A DNA stretch of 40,326 nucleotides from Selenomonadaceae bacterium (GTDB lineage Bacteria > Bacillota > Negativicutes > Selenomonadales > Selenomonadaceae). Below the pieces are notes generated by a model. That model was not told the origin of the DNA and did not search any database. It saw nothing but the letters and a program-made list of their open reading frames with translations. Numbering within the stretch: the stretch's first letter is position 1; each line of letters begins with the position of its first letter. A program made the translations under genes and the position numbers. The DNA lies in NCBI GenBank assembly GCA_017428215.1, contig JAFRRH010000026.1, positions 1 through 40,326 of the forward strand. Reading direction: 5' to 3'. Below, piece after piece: positions 33,201-40,326 of this stretch.

Positions 33201-35399
33201 TTAGCCGAGTACTTCAAGCAAGTCGTCTTCGCCCGCTTTGACATCGCCGGTCTTGAGCGGACGAACTGTGCCGTAAGCGGAAGAATTGGTGACGATAAGC
33301 GGCGTAGTAACAGGATAACCAGCCTTATGAATAGCGTCAATGTCGAACGTGACGAGCAAGTCGCCGCGCTTGACTTCTTGTCCGTCGGTAACGTGAACTT
33401 CAAAGTTCTCGCCGTTAAGTTTAACAGTGTCGATACCGATATGCATGAGCAATTCTGCGCCGTCGGGCGTGACCATGCCGATTGCGTGTTTGGTCGGGAA
33501 GATAAGCGTAATTGTGCCGTCAGCCGGAGCAAGGAGTTTGCCTTCCGTCGGCTCAACTGCAACGCCATCGCCCATTGCACGCGAGGCAAATCCGTCGTCG
33601 GGTACTTCATTCATAAGCATCATACGACCGGTTAAGTGTGCACCAAAGATAGCGTCTTTCATCTTGGGTTTCTCTTCTTCAGCCGCCGCAGAGCCGCCGC
33701 CACCCGAAGCACCTTCAAGAATCGAACGGTCAATCTTGCCAGCGCGAATGTCTTCAACAAATTCTTCAAAGTTCGCCTTAACAATCGTGACGCTCGGTCC
33801 GTAAATGACTTGGATAGCGTTGCCTTTGATAACGACGCCGCCTGCGCCAGTTGACTTCAAGATAGCCTCATTAACTTTGGAACCGTCAACTAATGTCAAG
33901 CGCAGACGAGTTGCACAGCAGTCAATTTCAGTGACGTTATCGACGCCGCCAACACCGCCGAGAATCGTCGCAGATTTTTGCTGGTCAGGTGTGAGATTAG
34001 CAATAGCCGCAGAACCTGCTCCGCCGCCTGCAACACCAACGCCAGTAGCTTTGCGGTATTCGTCTTTGGAGACCATCTTGACTTCCTCGTCATCAGCTTC
34101 ACGACCAGGAGTCTTGAGATCCCATTTCATAATGAAGAATTTAAACGTGACAAAATAAATTACCGCGAACACTGCAAACAGTGGTAACATCATAACCCAG
34201 CCTGTCTTGGCATTACCGGGCAGGACGCCGTAAAGGATAAAGTCAATCAAACCGTCGGAGAACGTTGTACCCATTGCAATGCCCATAATATGACAAGCCG
34301 CAAATGAACAGCCAGCAAAGAATACGTGAATCATGAAGAGTTCTTTAGCAAGGAACAGGAAAGTAAATTCGATAGGCTCGGTGATACCGGTGAGGAACGA
34401 AGTCAAGCCGACCGAGAATAACAGAGAACCTGCCGCCTTTTTCTTTTCGGGACGTGCGCAGGTGTACATTGCGAACGCCGCCGCAGGAAGACCAGCCATC
34501 ATGAAGGGGAATTTACCCATTAAGAAACGAGCCGCGTCAACCGAGAAATGCTCCGTGTTCGGTGAAGCCAATTCCGCAAAGAAAATATTCTGTGCACCCA
34601 TGACAGTTTGTCCGTCGATAACGGCAGTGCCGCCAAGACCCGTCTGCCAGAAAGGCAAATAGAAAATGTGATGCAAGCCAAAAGGAATAAGCGCGCGCTC
34701 ACAGCAACCAAAGAAGAAGGTACCGAAGTAACCTGCCGCTTGGACTATGCCGCCGAGCGCGAAGATACCGCTCTGAACGAACGGCCAAACGAAATACAGA
34801 ATGATACCTGTTACGATACCGAAAATCATACAAACAATCGGAACAAAGCGCGTGCCGCCGAAGAATGAAAACGCGGGCGGAAGTTGCATCTTATAAAAGC
34901 GATTGCAAAGCTCAGCCGCAACTAAACCCGTAATGATACCCGCGAAAACACCCATTTGCAACGTAGTGATACCGAGAACCGAAGTTATCGCGCCTTCCTT
35001 AACGCTGGGATCAATCGAGCCGTCCGCGTGAAGTGAACCGTCAAGTCCCAAGAAGACGTGGATTGTTGTTAAAAGTACAAGATAAAAAATTGCTGCGCCA
35101 AGAACGGCGATACCTTTTTCCTTTTTCGCCATACCGAGAGCAACCGCCAACGCGAATATCAACGGCAAGTTACCGAAGATTGCGCCGCCGACGTTTGAAA
35201 GAATAAGCATGAAACTAAATAGCGCACTGCCGGGGTGAAGAGCAGCCTCCAAGCCGTAAGCCGCGATTGTCGTCGGGTTCGAGAAAGATGCACCGATACC
35301 TAACAAAACGCCCGCGAACGGCAACACGGCAATCGGCAGGAACAAAGACTTACCGATTTGTTGCGCTACAGCAAATGCCGAACCGCCTCCGTCACTCAT
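33201..35399 (-). CDS. PTS glucose/N-acetylglucosamine-type enzyme IICBA
   Basis: A 732-residue sugar permease-kinase with all three membrane-complex domains in the order C-B-A. IIC (about 1-415, ten or so helices) contains FGLHHIFYLPFW and the signature GITEPIEFTFLFL. IIB (about 455-545) has the phosphorylated Cys in EIDCCATRLRL, with a second Cys just before it. IIA (about 585-732) has FPTKHAIGM and the phosphorylated His in LLMHIGIDTV. Domain order and length fit the Glc family (PtsG, NagE, MalX). The actual sugar is uncertain. RBS AAGGAGG before ATG 35399. A promoter and leader terminator precede it. Confidence 0.92.
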   Translation of the reverse strand: MSDGGGSAFAVAQQIGKSLFLPIAVLPFAGVLLGIGASFSNPTTIAAYGLEAALHPGSALFSFMLILSNVGGAIFGNLPLIFALAVALGMAKKEKGIAVLGAAIFYLVLLTTIHVFLGLDGSLHADGSIDPSVKEGAITSVLGITTLQMGVFAGIITGLVAAELCNRFYKMQLPPAFSFFGGTRFVPIVCMIFGIVTGIILYFVWPFVQSGIFALGGIVQAAGYFGTFFFGCCERALIPFGLHHIFYLPFWQTGLGGTAVIDGQTVMGAQNIFFAELASPNTEHFSVDAARFLMGKFPFMMAGLPAAAFAMYTCARPEKKKAAGSLLFSVGLTSFLTGITEPIEFTFLFLAKELFMIHVFFAGCSFAACHIMGIAMGTTFSDGLIDFILYGVLPGNAKTGWVMMLPLFAVFAVIYFVTFKFFIMKWDLKTPGREADDEEVKMVSKDEYRKATGVGVAGGGAGSAAIANLTPDQQKSATILGGVGGVDNVTEIDCCATRLRLTLVDGSKVNEAILKSTGAGGVVIKGNAIQVIYGPSVTIVKANFEEFVEDIRAGKIDRSILEGASGGGGSAAAEEEKPKMKDAIFGAHLTGRMMLMNEVPDDGFASRAMGDGVAVEPTEGKLLAPADGTITLIFPTKHAIGMVTPDGAELLMHIGIDTVKLNGENFEVHVTDGQEVKRGDLLVTFDIDAIHKAGYPVTTPLIVTNSSAYGTVRPLKTGDVKAGEDDLLEVLG

Positions 35400-35507
35400 G
35401 CGAAAAACCTCCTTACCTCTTTACAAAAAATTTTATTCCGAGTGAAAAAATATCCTCCTTCCCATTATATTTTTATATATTTAGAGCCTAAACTAACTAG
35501 CTCTCCC

Positions 35508-35552
35508 CTGCAAAAGAGGAAGCCCAATCTGTAGAGCCTCCTCCTTTTTTTG
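35508..35552 (-). terminator. leader terminator/attenuator upstream of the PTS gene
   Basis: Between the promoter and the gene, on the minus strand, GAGGAGGC pairs with GCTTCCTC around a 12-base loop, followed by TTTTGC. A leader terminator before a PTS gene is typical of control by BglG/GlcT-type antiterminators. I could not recognise an RAT sequence, and the hairpin also has a T run on the plus strand. Confidence 0.5.
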
Positions 35553-35567
35553 CAAGATATTTCTAAA

Positions 35568-35596
35568 ATTATACACGCCGCTTTTCGTTTTGTCTA
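35568..35596 (-). promoter_or_regulatory. PTS gene promoter
   Basis: On the minus strand TAGACA (35591-35596), 17-base spacer, TATAAT (35568-35573). It gives a leader of about 160 nt before ATG 35399. Confidence 0.7.
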
Positions 35597-35619
35597 CCGA
35601 TTTTTCAAAATATTTTGCA

Positions 35620-36387
35620 TTACCTGCAACGATAAGAGTTTTCTTTCAGCTCATACAGATTAGGGAATGCGGAAATAAATTTGCTCAACTTGCTATGTCC
35701 CGAACTTTTTATGTCCAGATTTTTTTGCATAATAACATTTCCCGCTTGCCCCAAATTTACAAAGCCTTTATCGTCGCCGTAAATTTTCGCCGTCTCTCGT
35801 AAAACTTTGTGCAGAGGTTGCAAATTTTGATTAGTTATCGGCACAACTTTTGAATTTGACGCCGTAGAATTTTTTTCTTCTGCAAACAGCGACATTTGGA
35901 CGGAAGAATTTTTAGCGGCAGGAACTTTTTTTTGCGGCGATTGTGCGGACTTAGTTTTGATAGGCGCGTCGAGGTCGATAAATTCATTGCACGCCGAGCG
36001 AAAAGCATTGGAAACATTTGCATTGCCCATACCGATGATCTTCATGTCGCTTTCGCGTAGACGAATTGCAAGCGGCGTGAAATCGCTATCATTGGAAACG
36101 AGCGCGAAAACGTCCGCTTTGCCGCCATAAAGCACGTCCATTGCGTCAATCGTCAAGGACATATCAGTTGCATTTTTCCCTGCCACGTAGTCGGGTTGTT
36201 GAATGGCGCGTAGAGAAAAATTTAAAATACACTCGTTCCAACTGTGCAGAGAAAATTTTTCCCAGTTGCCATAAATGCGCCGGATAAAAATTTCGCCGCG
36301 ACTTTCTAAAGTTTCAATAATCTGCTTGCCGAATTTCGCTGAAATGTTATCTGCGTCGATAAAGAGTGCGATTTTTTTTGCCGCCAT
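35620..36387 (-). CDS. NYN-domain protein with C-terminal OST-HTH/LOTUS domain
   Basis: A 255-residue protein. Residues about 5-150 form a NYN (PIN-like nuclease) domain: IALFIDADNIS with acidic residues, IYGNWEK, KNATDMSLTIDAMDVLY and ALVSNDSDFTPLAIRLRE, that is, the set of Asp residues expected to bind the metal. A linker of about 45 residues follows, then an OST-HTH/LOTUS-like domain (LHKVLRETAKIYGDDKGFVNLGQAG and KLSKFISAFPNLYEL). Such proteins (LabA-like) are thought to bind and cleave RNA. It sits 9 bases after a 91-residue gene in the same unit. GAGGTC precedes ATG. Confidence 0.85.
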   Translation of the reverse strand: MAAKKIALFIDADNISAKFGKQIIETLESRGEIFIRRIYGNWEKFSLHSWNECILNFSLRAIQQPDYVAGKNATDMSLTIDAMDVLYGGKADVFALVSNDSDFTPLAIRLRESDMKIIGMGNANVSNAFRSACNEFIDLDAPIKTKSAQSPQKKVPAAKNSSVQMSLFAEEKNSTASNSKVVPITNQNLQPLHKVLRETAKIYGDDKGFVNLGQAGNVIMQKNLDIKSSGHSKLSKFISAFPNLYELKENSYRCR

Positions 36388-36396
36388 AAAAAGACC

Positions 36397-36672
36397 TCAA
36401 TAGCAGTCAATCGCACGAATCGCGCCGAATTGCATAAAGTTGCTTGCCTCGACGGGGTCGCCTTCAGTTATCGCCAATTCGACAGCTTTAAGATTATCCT
36501 CCGCGATTTGAATTCGTTCCGCGCCGAACTCTTCCTTAACTTTTTTCCAAAGATTTTTCCGCGAAGTCTTTGTATCCTTATAAACAGCGTGATTGTAGAA
36601 AATGTTCATGGACGCCTCGCTTTTATCTGCGTCGCAATTAAAAAATATGTAAACTTTGCTGGCTTTAGCCAT
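36397..36672 (-). CDS. small conserved-looking protein cotranscribed with the NYN gene
   Basis: A 91-residue protein: MAKASKVYIFFNCDADKSEASM, NIFYNHAVYKDTKTSRKNLW, then an acidic helix and NFMQFGAIRAIDCY. It looks like a small alpha/beta protein, without signal peptide or transmembrane part. I do not know its function. RBS AAGGGAG; the stop lies only 9 bases before the NYN gene, so the two are translated from one message and may work together. Confidence 0.7.
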   Translation of the reverse strand: MAKASKVYIFFNCDADKSEASMNIFYNHAVYKDTKTSRKNLWKKVKEEFGAERIQIAEDNLKAVELAITEGDPVEASNFMQFGAIRAIDCY

Positions 36673-36746
36673 AAAATAAAACTCCCTTCAAAAATTTTTG
36701 ATAGCGCCGTGATTATAACCAATTTTGCCATTAAAGGAAAGTAGAT

Positions 36747-36780
36747 ATAAAAAAAATCTCGCCGCATTGACGGGAATGAA
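36747..36780 (-). terminator. terminator after the RTX-like gene
   Basis: On the minus strand TCCCGTC-AATGC-GGCGAGA (one mismatch) followed by TTTTTTTTAT. Confidence 0.65.
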
Positions 36781-36798
36781 ATTTTGTCCGCGCAGATT

Positions 36799-37680
36799 CT
36801 ATTTAAGCTTACTGCCACTTATGGTATAACTTTTGTCGTTAATGTTGATACTGTCGCCCGCACTGACGGTCTCGAAGGTAACTGTGCCGCCGCCACTAAT
36901 TGTAATTGTAAGGCTACTTCCGCTGAAATACGAATCAGTAAACGAACCACCAGACTTGCCGTCCGCCGTGAGAATCTTAAGAATGTCGCCGCTCTCATAG
37001 TCGAAGATAGTATCCGCACCCTCGCCAGGCTTGTAGATAAATGTATCCTTGCCGTCGCCGCCCTTGAGTGTTACTTTGCCAGCAGAATTCCAGCTGTCAA
37101 TGTAATCGTTGCCAGCACCGCCATTGATTGTAACGTTATCGGCACCTTCAGAAGGTTGTGCTTCGTTGTTCAAGCTAATAATGTTGTTGATGTAATCGTT
37201 ACCTGAGCCACCGTTAATTGAAACTTGCGATCCTAAATTTGAAATTGTGTCGTTGCCTTTAGCAGCGTTGATTGTAACTTGCGAGCCGTAGTTGTCAACG
37301 GTATCATTACCCGCACCGCCGTTTATCGAGACTTGCAAGCCGTAGTTGCGAACGGTATCGTTACCCGTACCGCCGTTTATCGAGACTTTTGAAGCGTCGT
37401 TGGAAATACTATCCTTACCTGCTCCGCCATCTATTGAAATGTTATTGCCCGTATTGCCTATAGTGTCGTCGCCCGCATAGCCTAAGACCGTAGCCTTATT
37501 GCCAGAGTTTTTGAGCACATCTCTGTTTGCAGTTCCTTCAACCTTAACATTGTCCTCACTGCTAAACAAATTATCAACCATCTTGATCGAGAACTTTAAA
37601 CCTTTGCCCTTCGAGTTAACGATTTTAATTCCGTTAAGCTGAGCCGCGCCCTCCAACGTAATTGTATTTTTTGCCGACGC
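36799..37680 (-). pseudogene. RTX-like repeat protein, 3' part (out of frame with the 5' part)
   Basis: About 290 codons that continue the repeat protein upstream, in a frame one base away. Readable from NTITLEGAAQLNGIKIVNSK on, then repeats of the form GGAGNDTVDNYGSQVTI and GGSGNDYINN, that is, the calcium-binding RTX nonapeptide GGxGxDxxx spaced by Asn-rich turns. It closes with GADTIFDYESGDILKI and a beta-rich C-terminal region, a typical end for type I secretion substrates. The best internal start is an ATG at 37581, without a strong RBS, so separate translation seems unlikely. Confidence 0.75.
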
Positions 37681-38695
37681 TAACAAAGTAATCCGTACCG
37701 TTCGTGCTGACGACAGAATCGAATGTACCCGACGAGATTTGGAGCGTACTCGTTTCATTAAAGCCGCTGATATAATCGTTGCCGCCGCCGTACTTAAACA
37801 AAACATTCGAACCGTACCAGTTGTTAATGGAATCATTACCCTTACCACTAGAGATTGTGACTTTGGAGCCGTAGTAGTTGTAAATATAATCGTCGCCTTT
37901 ACCAGCACTGATTGTGGCTTCGTCCTTTTCATTATACAAGTAATCATCGCCATCGGTGCCTTTAACTTCGACTTTAGCTTTGAATTTAATCGCTTTGCCT
38001 TCAGAGTTGACGATATTGACTGCACTGAGAGAGGCTACACTGGACAACGTAATTACATCTTTCCCGACCGTCAAGAGTAAATCGTCGCCTTCCCAAGTAG
38101 CAACGGAATTCATCGTGCCGCTAGAAATCTGAAGAGTACTCGTCTCGTTGAATCCCCAGATTACGTCGTTACCGCCGCTGTACTTGAACAGGACGTTTTC
38201 GCCTTCCAAGTTGTTAATGGTGTCGTCGCCCGTGCCCGCGTCGAGTGTTACATTATCTCCACCTTCGCGCGTTTGCATTTCGTAATTCCAGCTACCGTTG
38301 TTGTAGATATAATCGTTGCCGGCACCGCCGCTAATCGAAACATTCGAGCCGTGATCATTGTAGATGTCATCGTTGCCATTACCGCCGTCGATTGTAACAC
38401 TAGAGTCATGGTCATTGTAAACGGAATCATTGCCCGCGCCACCGCTAATTGTAACGTTATCGGCTGTCAAAGTCTCGTAACTGTACGTTTCGGGATTCCA
38501 TGTTACTATGTTGGAGTTGGAAATCGTGTCGGAACCTTCGCCGCCGCTGATTGAAACTTGCGAACCATAGTTGATAACGTAATCGTTACCCTTGTCCGCT
38601 CTGATAGTGACTTGCGAGCCATAATTTGTAAGCTCGTCCGCCTGGGCAGTTCCCTTGAAGAGGTTACCGCTTTTGGTGTTATTCTTAACCGCCAT
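37634..38695 (-). CDS. RTX-like (hemolysin-type Ca-binding repeat) surface or secreted protein, 5' part
   Basis: A 353-residue frame beginning MAVKNNTKSGNLFKGTAQAD, no signal peptide, followed by RTX-type repeats (GGEGSDTISN, GGAGNDSVYND, GGNGNDDIYND, GTGDDTINN) with Tyr- and Asn-rich spacers. Two longer modules repeat the block LQISSGTMNSVATWEGDDLL. RTX proteins leave the cell by type I secretion using a C-terminal signal, which here lies in the frame-shifted 3' part. The frame breaks in GGCAAAAAATAC near 37670: five A instead of six would join it to the downstream frame. ATG 38695 is chosen for its GGGAG at proper spacing. Confidence 0.82.
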   Translation of the reverse strand: MAVKNNTKSGNLFKGTAQADELTNYGSQVTIRADKGNDYVINYGSQVSISGGEGSDTISNSNIVTWNPETYSYETLTADNVTISGGAGNDSVYNDHDSSVTIDGGNGNDDIYNDHGSNVSISGGAGNDYIYNNGSWNYEMQTREGGDNVTLDAGTGDDTINNLEGENVLFKYSGGNDVIWGFNETSTLQISSGTMNSVATWEGDDLLLTVGKDVITLSSVASLSAVNIVNSEGKAIKFKAKVEVKGTDGDDYLYNEKDEATISAGKGDDYIYNYYGSKVTISSGKGNDSINNWYGSNVLFKYGGGNDYISGFNETSTLQISSGTFDSVVSTNGTDYFVSVGKKYNYVGGRGSA

Positions 38696-38736
38696 ACAAA
38701 CCATCTCCCTTTAAAAATCTAAAAACTTTCCCACTT

Positions 38737-38768
38737 ATTATCCCCCCCCCCACAACCACCTTTGTCAA
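38737..38768 (-). promoter_or_regulatory. RTX gene promoter with G10 tract in the spacer
   Basis: On the minus strand TTGACA (38763-38768), then 20 bases that include a run of ten G (38742-38751), then GATAAT (38737-38742, sharing the last G). The usual spacer is 17. Losing three G would give 17 bp, so slippage at the tract would tune promoter strength. Confidence 0.75.
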
Positions 38769-38797
38769 GACCTTTGCAAAAATTTTTTTTTGTCGCA

Positions 38798-38826
38798 TTG
38801 ACTTAGAGCGTGGTTTATGATTTATT
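38798..38826 (+). promoter_or_regulatory. larB promoter (tentative)
   Basis: TTGACT (38798-38803), 17 bases, TTTATT (38821-38826); the -10 is weak. Back to back with the RTX promoter. Confidence 0.4.
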
Positions 38827-38847
38827 CTTGCCGACGAGGTGAACTTA

Positions 38848-39636
38848 ATGACTGAAAAAATTTTGCTGGAAATGCTCCGCAATTACAAGGCGGGCAATGT
38901 GACGGAAGAAAAAATTCTTGACGAGCTGAAAAATTTTTCTTTGGCGACGGAAAATTTTGGCTTTGCGACGATTGATCACGGACGCGAACTTAGGCAAGGT
39001 TTTCCGGAAGTTGTCTACGCGCCGGGCAAAACTAAGGAGCAACTCAAAATTATTTTTAAAAATCTTTACGAACGGAGCGCGGGCAATTTAATCGCGTCGA
39101 GGGCAAGCCGTGAGCAATTTGAATTTTTAAGCGAAGAAATTCCCGCCGCGATTTATGACGAGACGGCGCGTATGATTTACGTTGACCGCGATAAAACTTT
39201 ACGGCGCGATGAGAACAAAAAAATTTTAATTGTCACAGCTGGAACGAGCGATATATCTATTGCCGAAGAGGCGCGATTGACGGCGTATCTTTGGGGCAAT
39301 GCCGTTTCAACTTGCTACGATTGCGGCGTCGCGGGGATTCACAGATTATTTGCGCATATGGACGAAATTACTTCCGCTAACGTGATAATCGTCGTGGCGG
39401 GAATGGAGGGTGCGTTGGCTAGTGTCGTCGGCGGGCTGACTAATCGTCCAGTTATCGCCGTGCCAACAAGTATTGGTTATGGTGCGTCGTTTCAAGGTTT
39501 GGCGGCTCTGTTGGCAATGCTAAACAGCTGCGCGGCGGGCGTCGGAGTCGTCAACATTGATAACGGCTTCGGCGCGGGCGTTCTCGCCTCCAAAATCAAC
39601 GCTAAAAAAAAATCCCTCGAACTTGTCAAGCGTTAA
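38848..39636 (+). CDS. larB: nickel-pincer cofactor biosynthesis protein LarB
   Basis: A 262-residue protein of the LarB family, whose C-terminal half is related to PurE. LarB carboxylates and hydrolyses nicotinic acid adenine dinucleotide on the way to the nickel-pincer cofactor of lactate racemase. Motifs: NFGFATIDHGRELRQGFPEVV (about 40-60), ILIVTAGTSDISIAEEA (about 130), YDCGVAGIHRL, VVAGMEGALASVVGGL, VPTSIGYGASFQGLAALLAM and GVGVVNIDNGFGAG. Length is normal. ATG 38848 has GAGGTG at good spacing. larC and larE normally follow; instead, an RTX remnant and IS fragment lie directly downstream, so the operon may have been broken. Confidence 0.92.
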   Translation: MTEKILLEMLRNYKAGNVTEEKILDELKNFSLATENFGFATIDHGRELRQGFPEVVYAPGKTKEQLKIIFKNLYERSAGNLIASRASREQFEFLSEEIPAAIYDETARMIYVDRDKTLRRDENKKILIVTAGTSDISIAEEARLTAYLWGNAVSTCYDCGVAGIHRLFAHMDEITSANVIIVVAGMEGALASVVGGLTNRPVIAVPTSIGYGASFQGLAALLAMLNSCAAGVGVVNIDNGFGAGVLASKINAKKKSLELVKR

Positions 39637-39777
39637 CATGTCTTTATTGTCAAAGCCGTAGATAATATCCTTGCCGCCGTTGACGTAATAAAGATTTTCT
39701 CCGCGACTTGTGATGCTGTCTGCACTTGAGGAGCCGCTTATCGTCGCCCGGTTATAATCCGACGCAAAAGAGTTGCT
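39637..39777 (-). pseudogene. remnant of a second RTX-like gene
   Basis: Starting right after the larB stop, the minus strand reads FASDYNRATISGSSSADSIT, then GENLYYVNGGKDIIYGFDNK and DMLTLD, the module style of the RTX-like gene nearby (GxDxIxGF...LTL). The left end runs into larB and the right end into the IS fragment, so the remnant is a mere 140 bases with neither start nor end. Confidence 0.65.
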
Positions 39778-40031
39778 AAATCGCGCCACGCGGCTCCTGA
39801 AGACAAAATCCACAAGATTACGTTAAATACAATCAGAGGATTTAAGCTTGGTCGTCCTGTTGACTTGGGAGCCGGCAATAGCGGTTCTATTATTTCTTGT
39901 TGTGCTTTTGTAAGGCAGTAACGTACATGGTAAAATGAATTTGACATAAGCATCTCCTTTGGCTAGTTTTTCACTTTCATTTTACCAAAGAATTTGCTTA
40001 TGTTTTATTTTCTGACTTTACCAACACGCTC
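39778..40031 (-). mobile_element. truncated IS5-family element
   Basis: The outer end (TAGAGCGTGTTGGTAAAG on the minus strand) and the first 55 or so codons of an IS5 transposase are present: MSNSFYHVRYCLTKAQQ, PKSTGRPSLNPLIVFN and SSGAAWRDLA. The frame then leaves the IS at the junction with the RTX remnant near 39778. It is related to, but distinct from, the 295-1156 element. RBS AAGGAG lies before its start. Confidence 0.8.
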
Positions 40032-40086
40032 TAGATTGGTTTTGTTGAGAAAGTCGGTAGCGGCAACAACGTTGATAAAGTTTGGC

Positions 40087-40218
40087 TTACTCGTCAGGTG
40101 GGATTACCTTGTCTTCGTCGTCTTCTTTATCTTCGTCTTTGGCGATGAATCGGAGTACTGCGTCTTCGCCGAAAAGTTCCTTCAACTCTTCTGGTGTACC
40201 TTTAAGATAAATTTACAT
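40087..40218 (-). pseudogene. small acidic protein gene with a stop at codon 2
   Basis: AAGGAG and ATG at 40218 are followed at once by TAA, then by 41 good-looking codons: IYLKGTPEELKELFGEDAVL, RFIAKDEDKEDDEDKVIPPD, E and stop. A single AAA to TAA change would explain this. Otherwise translation would need a rare ATT start. The preceding ORF ends four bases before the ATG, as in an operon. The protein is not recognised. Confidence 0.5.
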
Positions 40219-40219
40219 T

Positions 40220-40324
40220 TCAATCGCTCCTTAATTTTTCTACTATGCAACCCGTGTAATCCATGAAAAGCCTCGGGCTTATGTGGTAGTTGTATTTGCC
40301 CTTAATTTTAACTGCGGTGCCAAA
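40220..40324 (-). CDS. C-terminal end of an unrecognised protein (cut by the window)
   Basis: The minus strand from the window edge reads FGTAVKIKGKYNYHISPRLF, MDYTGCIVEKLRSD and TGA, 34 codons. The composition looks like a real protein, and the following small ORF begins directly after. The start lies outside the window. I do not recognise a family. Confidence 0.45.
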   Translation of the reverse strand, partial: FGTAVKIKGKYNYHISPRLFMDYTGCIVEKLRSD

Positions 40325-40326
40325 CG

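Noticed and set aside
36799..38025. A 408-codon minus-strand frame starting at 38025
   Set aside because: Only its part downstream of about 37680 is real repeat protein; the upstream part (Thr/Ser/Ile-rich) is the shadow of the 5' RTX frame.
1..40326. tRNA genes, rRNA, integrase and attachment sites
   Set aside because: No tRNA-like cloverleaf or TTC-loop sequence, rRNA segment or integrase motif was recognised on either strand by eye; a covariance search would be needed to exclude a tRNA fully.

Overview
The window looks like a chromosomal segment of an anaerobic, fermentative diderm Firmicute, most likely Negativicutes (Selenomonadales-like). This is an inference from strong AGGAGG-type ribosome binding sites, a Firmicutes-type AddB, a PTS sugar transporter and LarB found together with Gram-negative traits: a MacB-type exporter, pseudopilins and RTX-like repeat proteins. 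No rRNA or tRNA is present to fix the taxonomy.

Layout. 1-2.0 kb is a graveyard of mobile elements: an IS3 remnant with an internal stop, a complete-length but dead IS5-family element (862 bp) with TA flanks, and further transposase or intron debris. 2.0-4.0 kb holds a MacB-like ATPase and permease pair. 4.0-11.1 kb is one tight minus-strand operon: PBP1A, PilT-like ATPase, PilC/GspF platform, FtsE-like ATPase and four pseudopilins. 11.2-14.4 kb is addB. 14.4-18.4 kb, all on minus, holds a double-glycine leader peptide gene, a solute-binding lipoprotein, an NlpC/P60 hydrolase, rnpB (RNase P RNA) and ftsZ. 18.5-20.2 kb has a 22-codon ORF followed by trkH. 20.2-20.8 kb contains an IS5-end remnant and a well-formed cobalamin riboswitch with its own promoter and terminator but no downstream gene. 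rplS follows, then a CRISPR array (37-nt repeat, 14 spacers, 13 exact repeats plus two altered distal repeats) with no cas genes in the window.

22.7-26.1 kb carries a MATE transporter and a double-domain GT2 glycosyltransferase. 26.2-31.1 kb is the lower-glycolysis cluster: gap, a PGK-TPI fusion and gpmI. The gap promoter carries a perfect 14-bp palindrome between its -35 and -10. 31.2-32.1 kb is an AT-rich glycosyltransferase gene with a C9 tract inside the reading frame. 32.2-33.0 kb holds a small membrane-protein gene whose last 60 codons are tandemly duplicated beyond its stop. 33.2-35.6 kb is a glucose/GlcNAc-type PTS IICBA with a leader terminator. 35.6-36.7 kb is a NYN/OST-HTH gene with a small partner. 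36.8-38.7 kb is an RTX-like repeat gene broken by one base in an A6 run, with a G10 tract inside its promoter. larB follows, then an RTX remnant fused to an IS5 fragment, and at the right edge two small ORFs of unknown origin.

The most interesting signals are (1) the RTX-like gene whose -35/-10 spacing is set by a G10 run (20 bp now, 17 bp if three G are lost) and whose frame is broken in an A6 run, together with the C9 tract in a glycosyltransferase: a possible phase-variable surface set; (2) the cobalamin riboswitch controlling what looks like a non-coding transcript; (3) the FtsE-like ATPase embedded in a pilus/secretion operon without FtsX; and (4) the cas-less CRISPR array with altered distal repeats.
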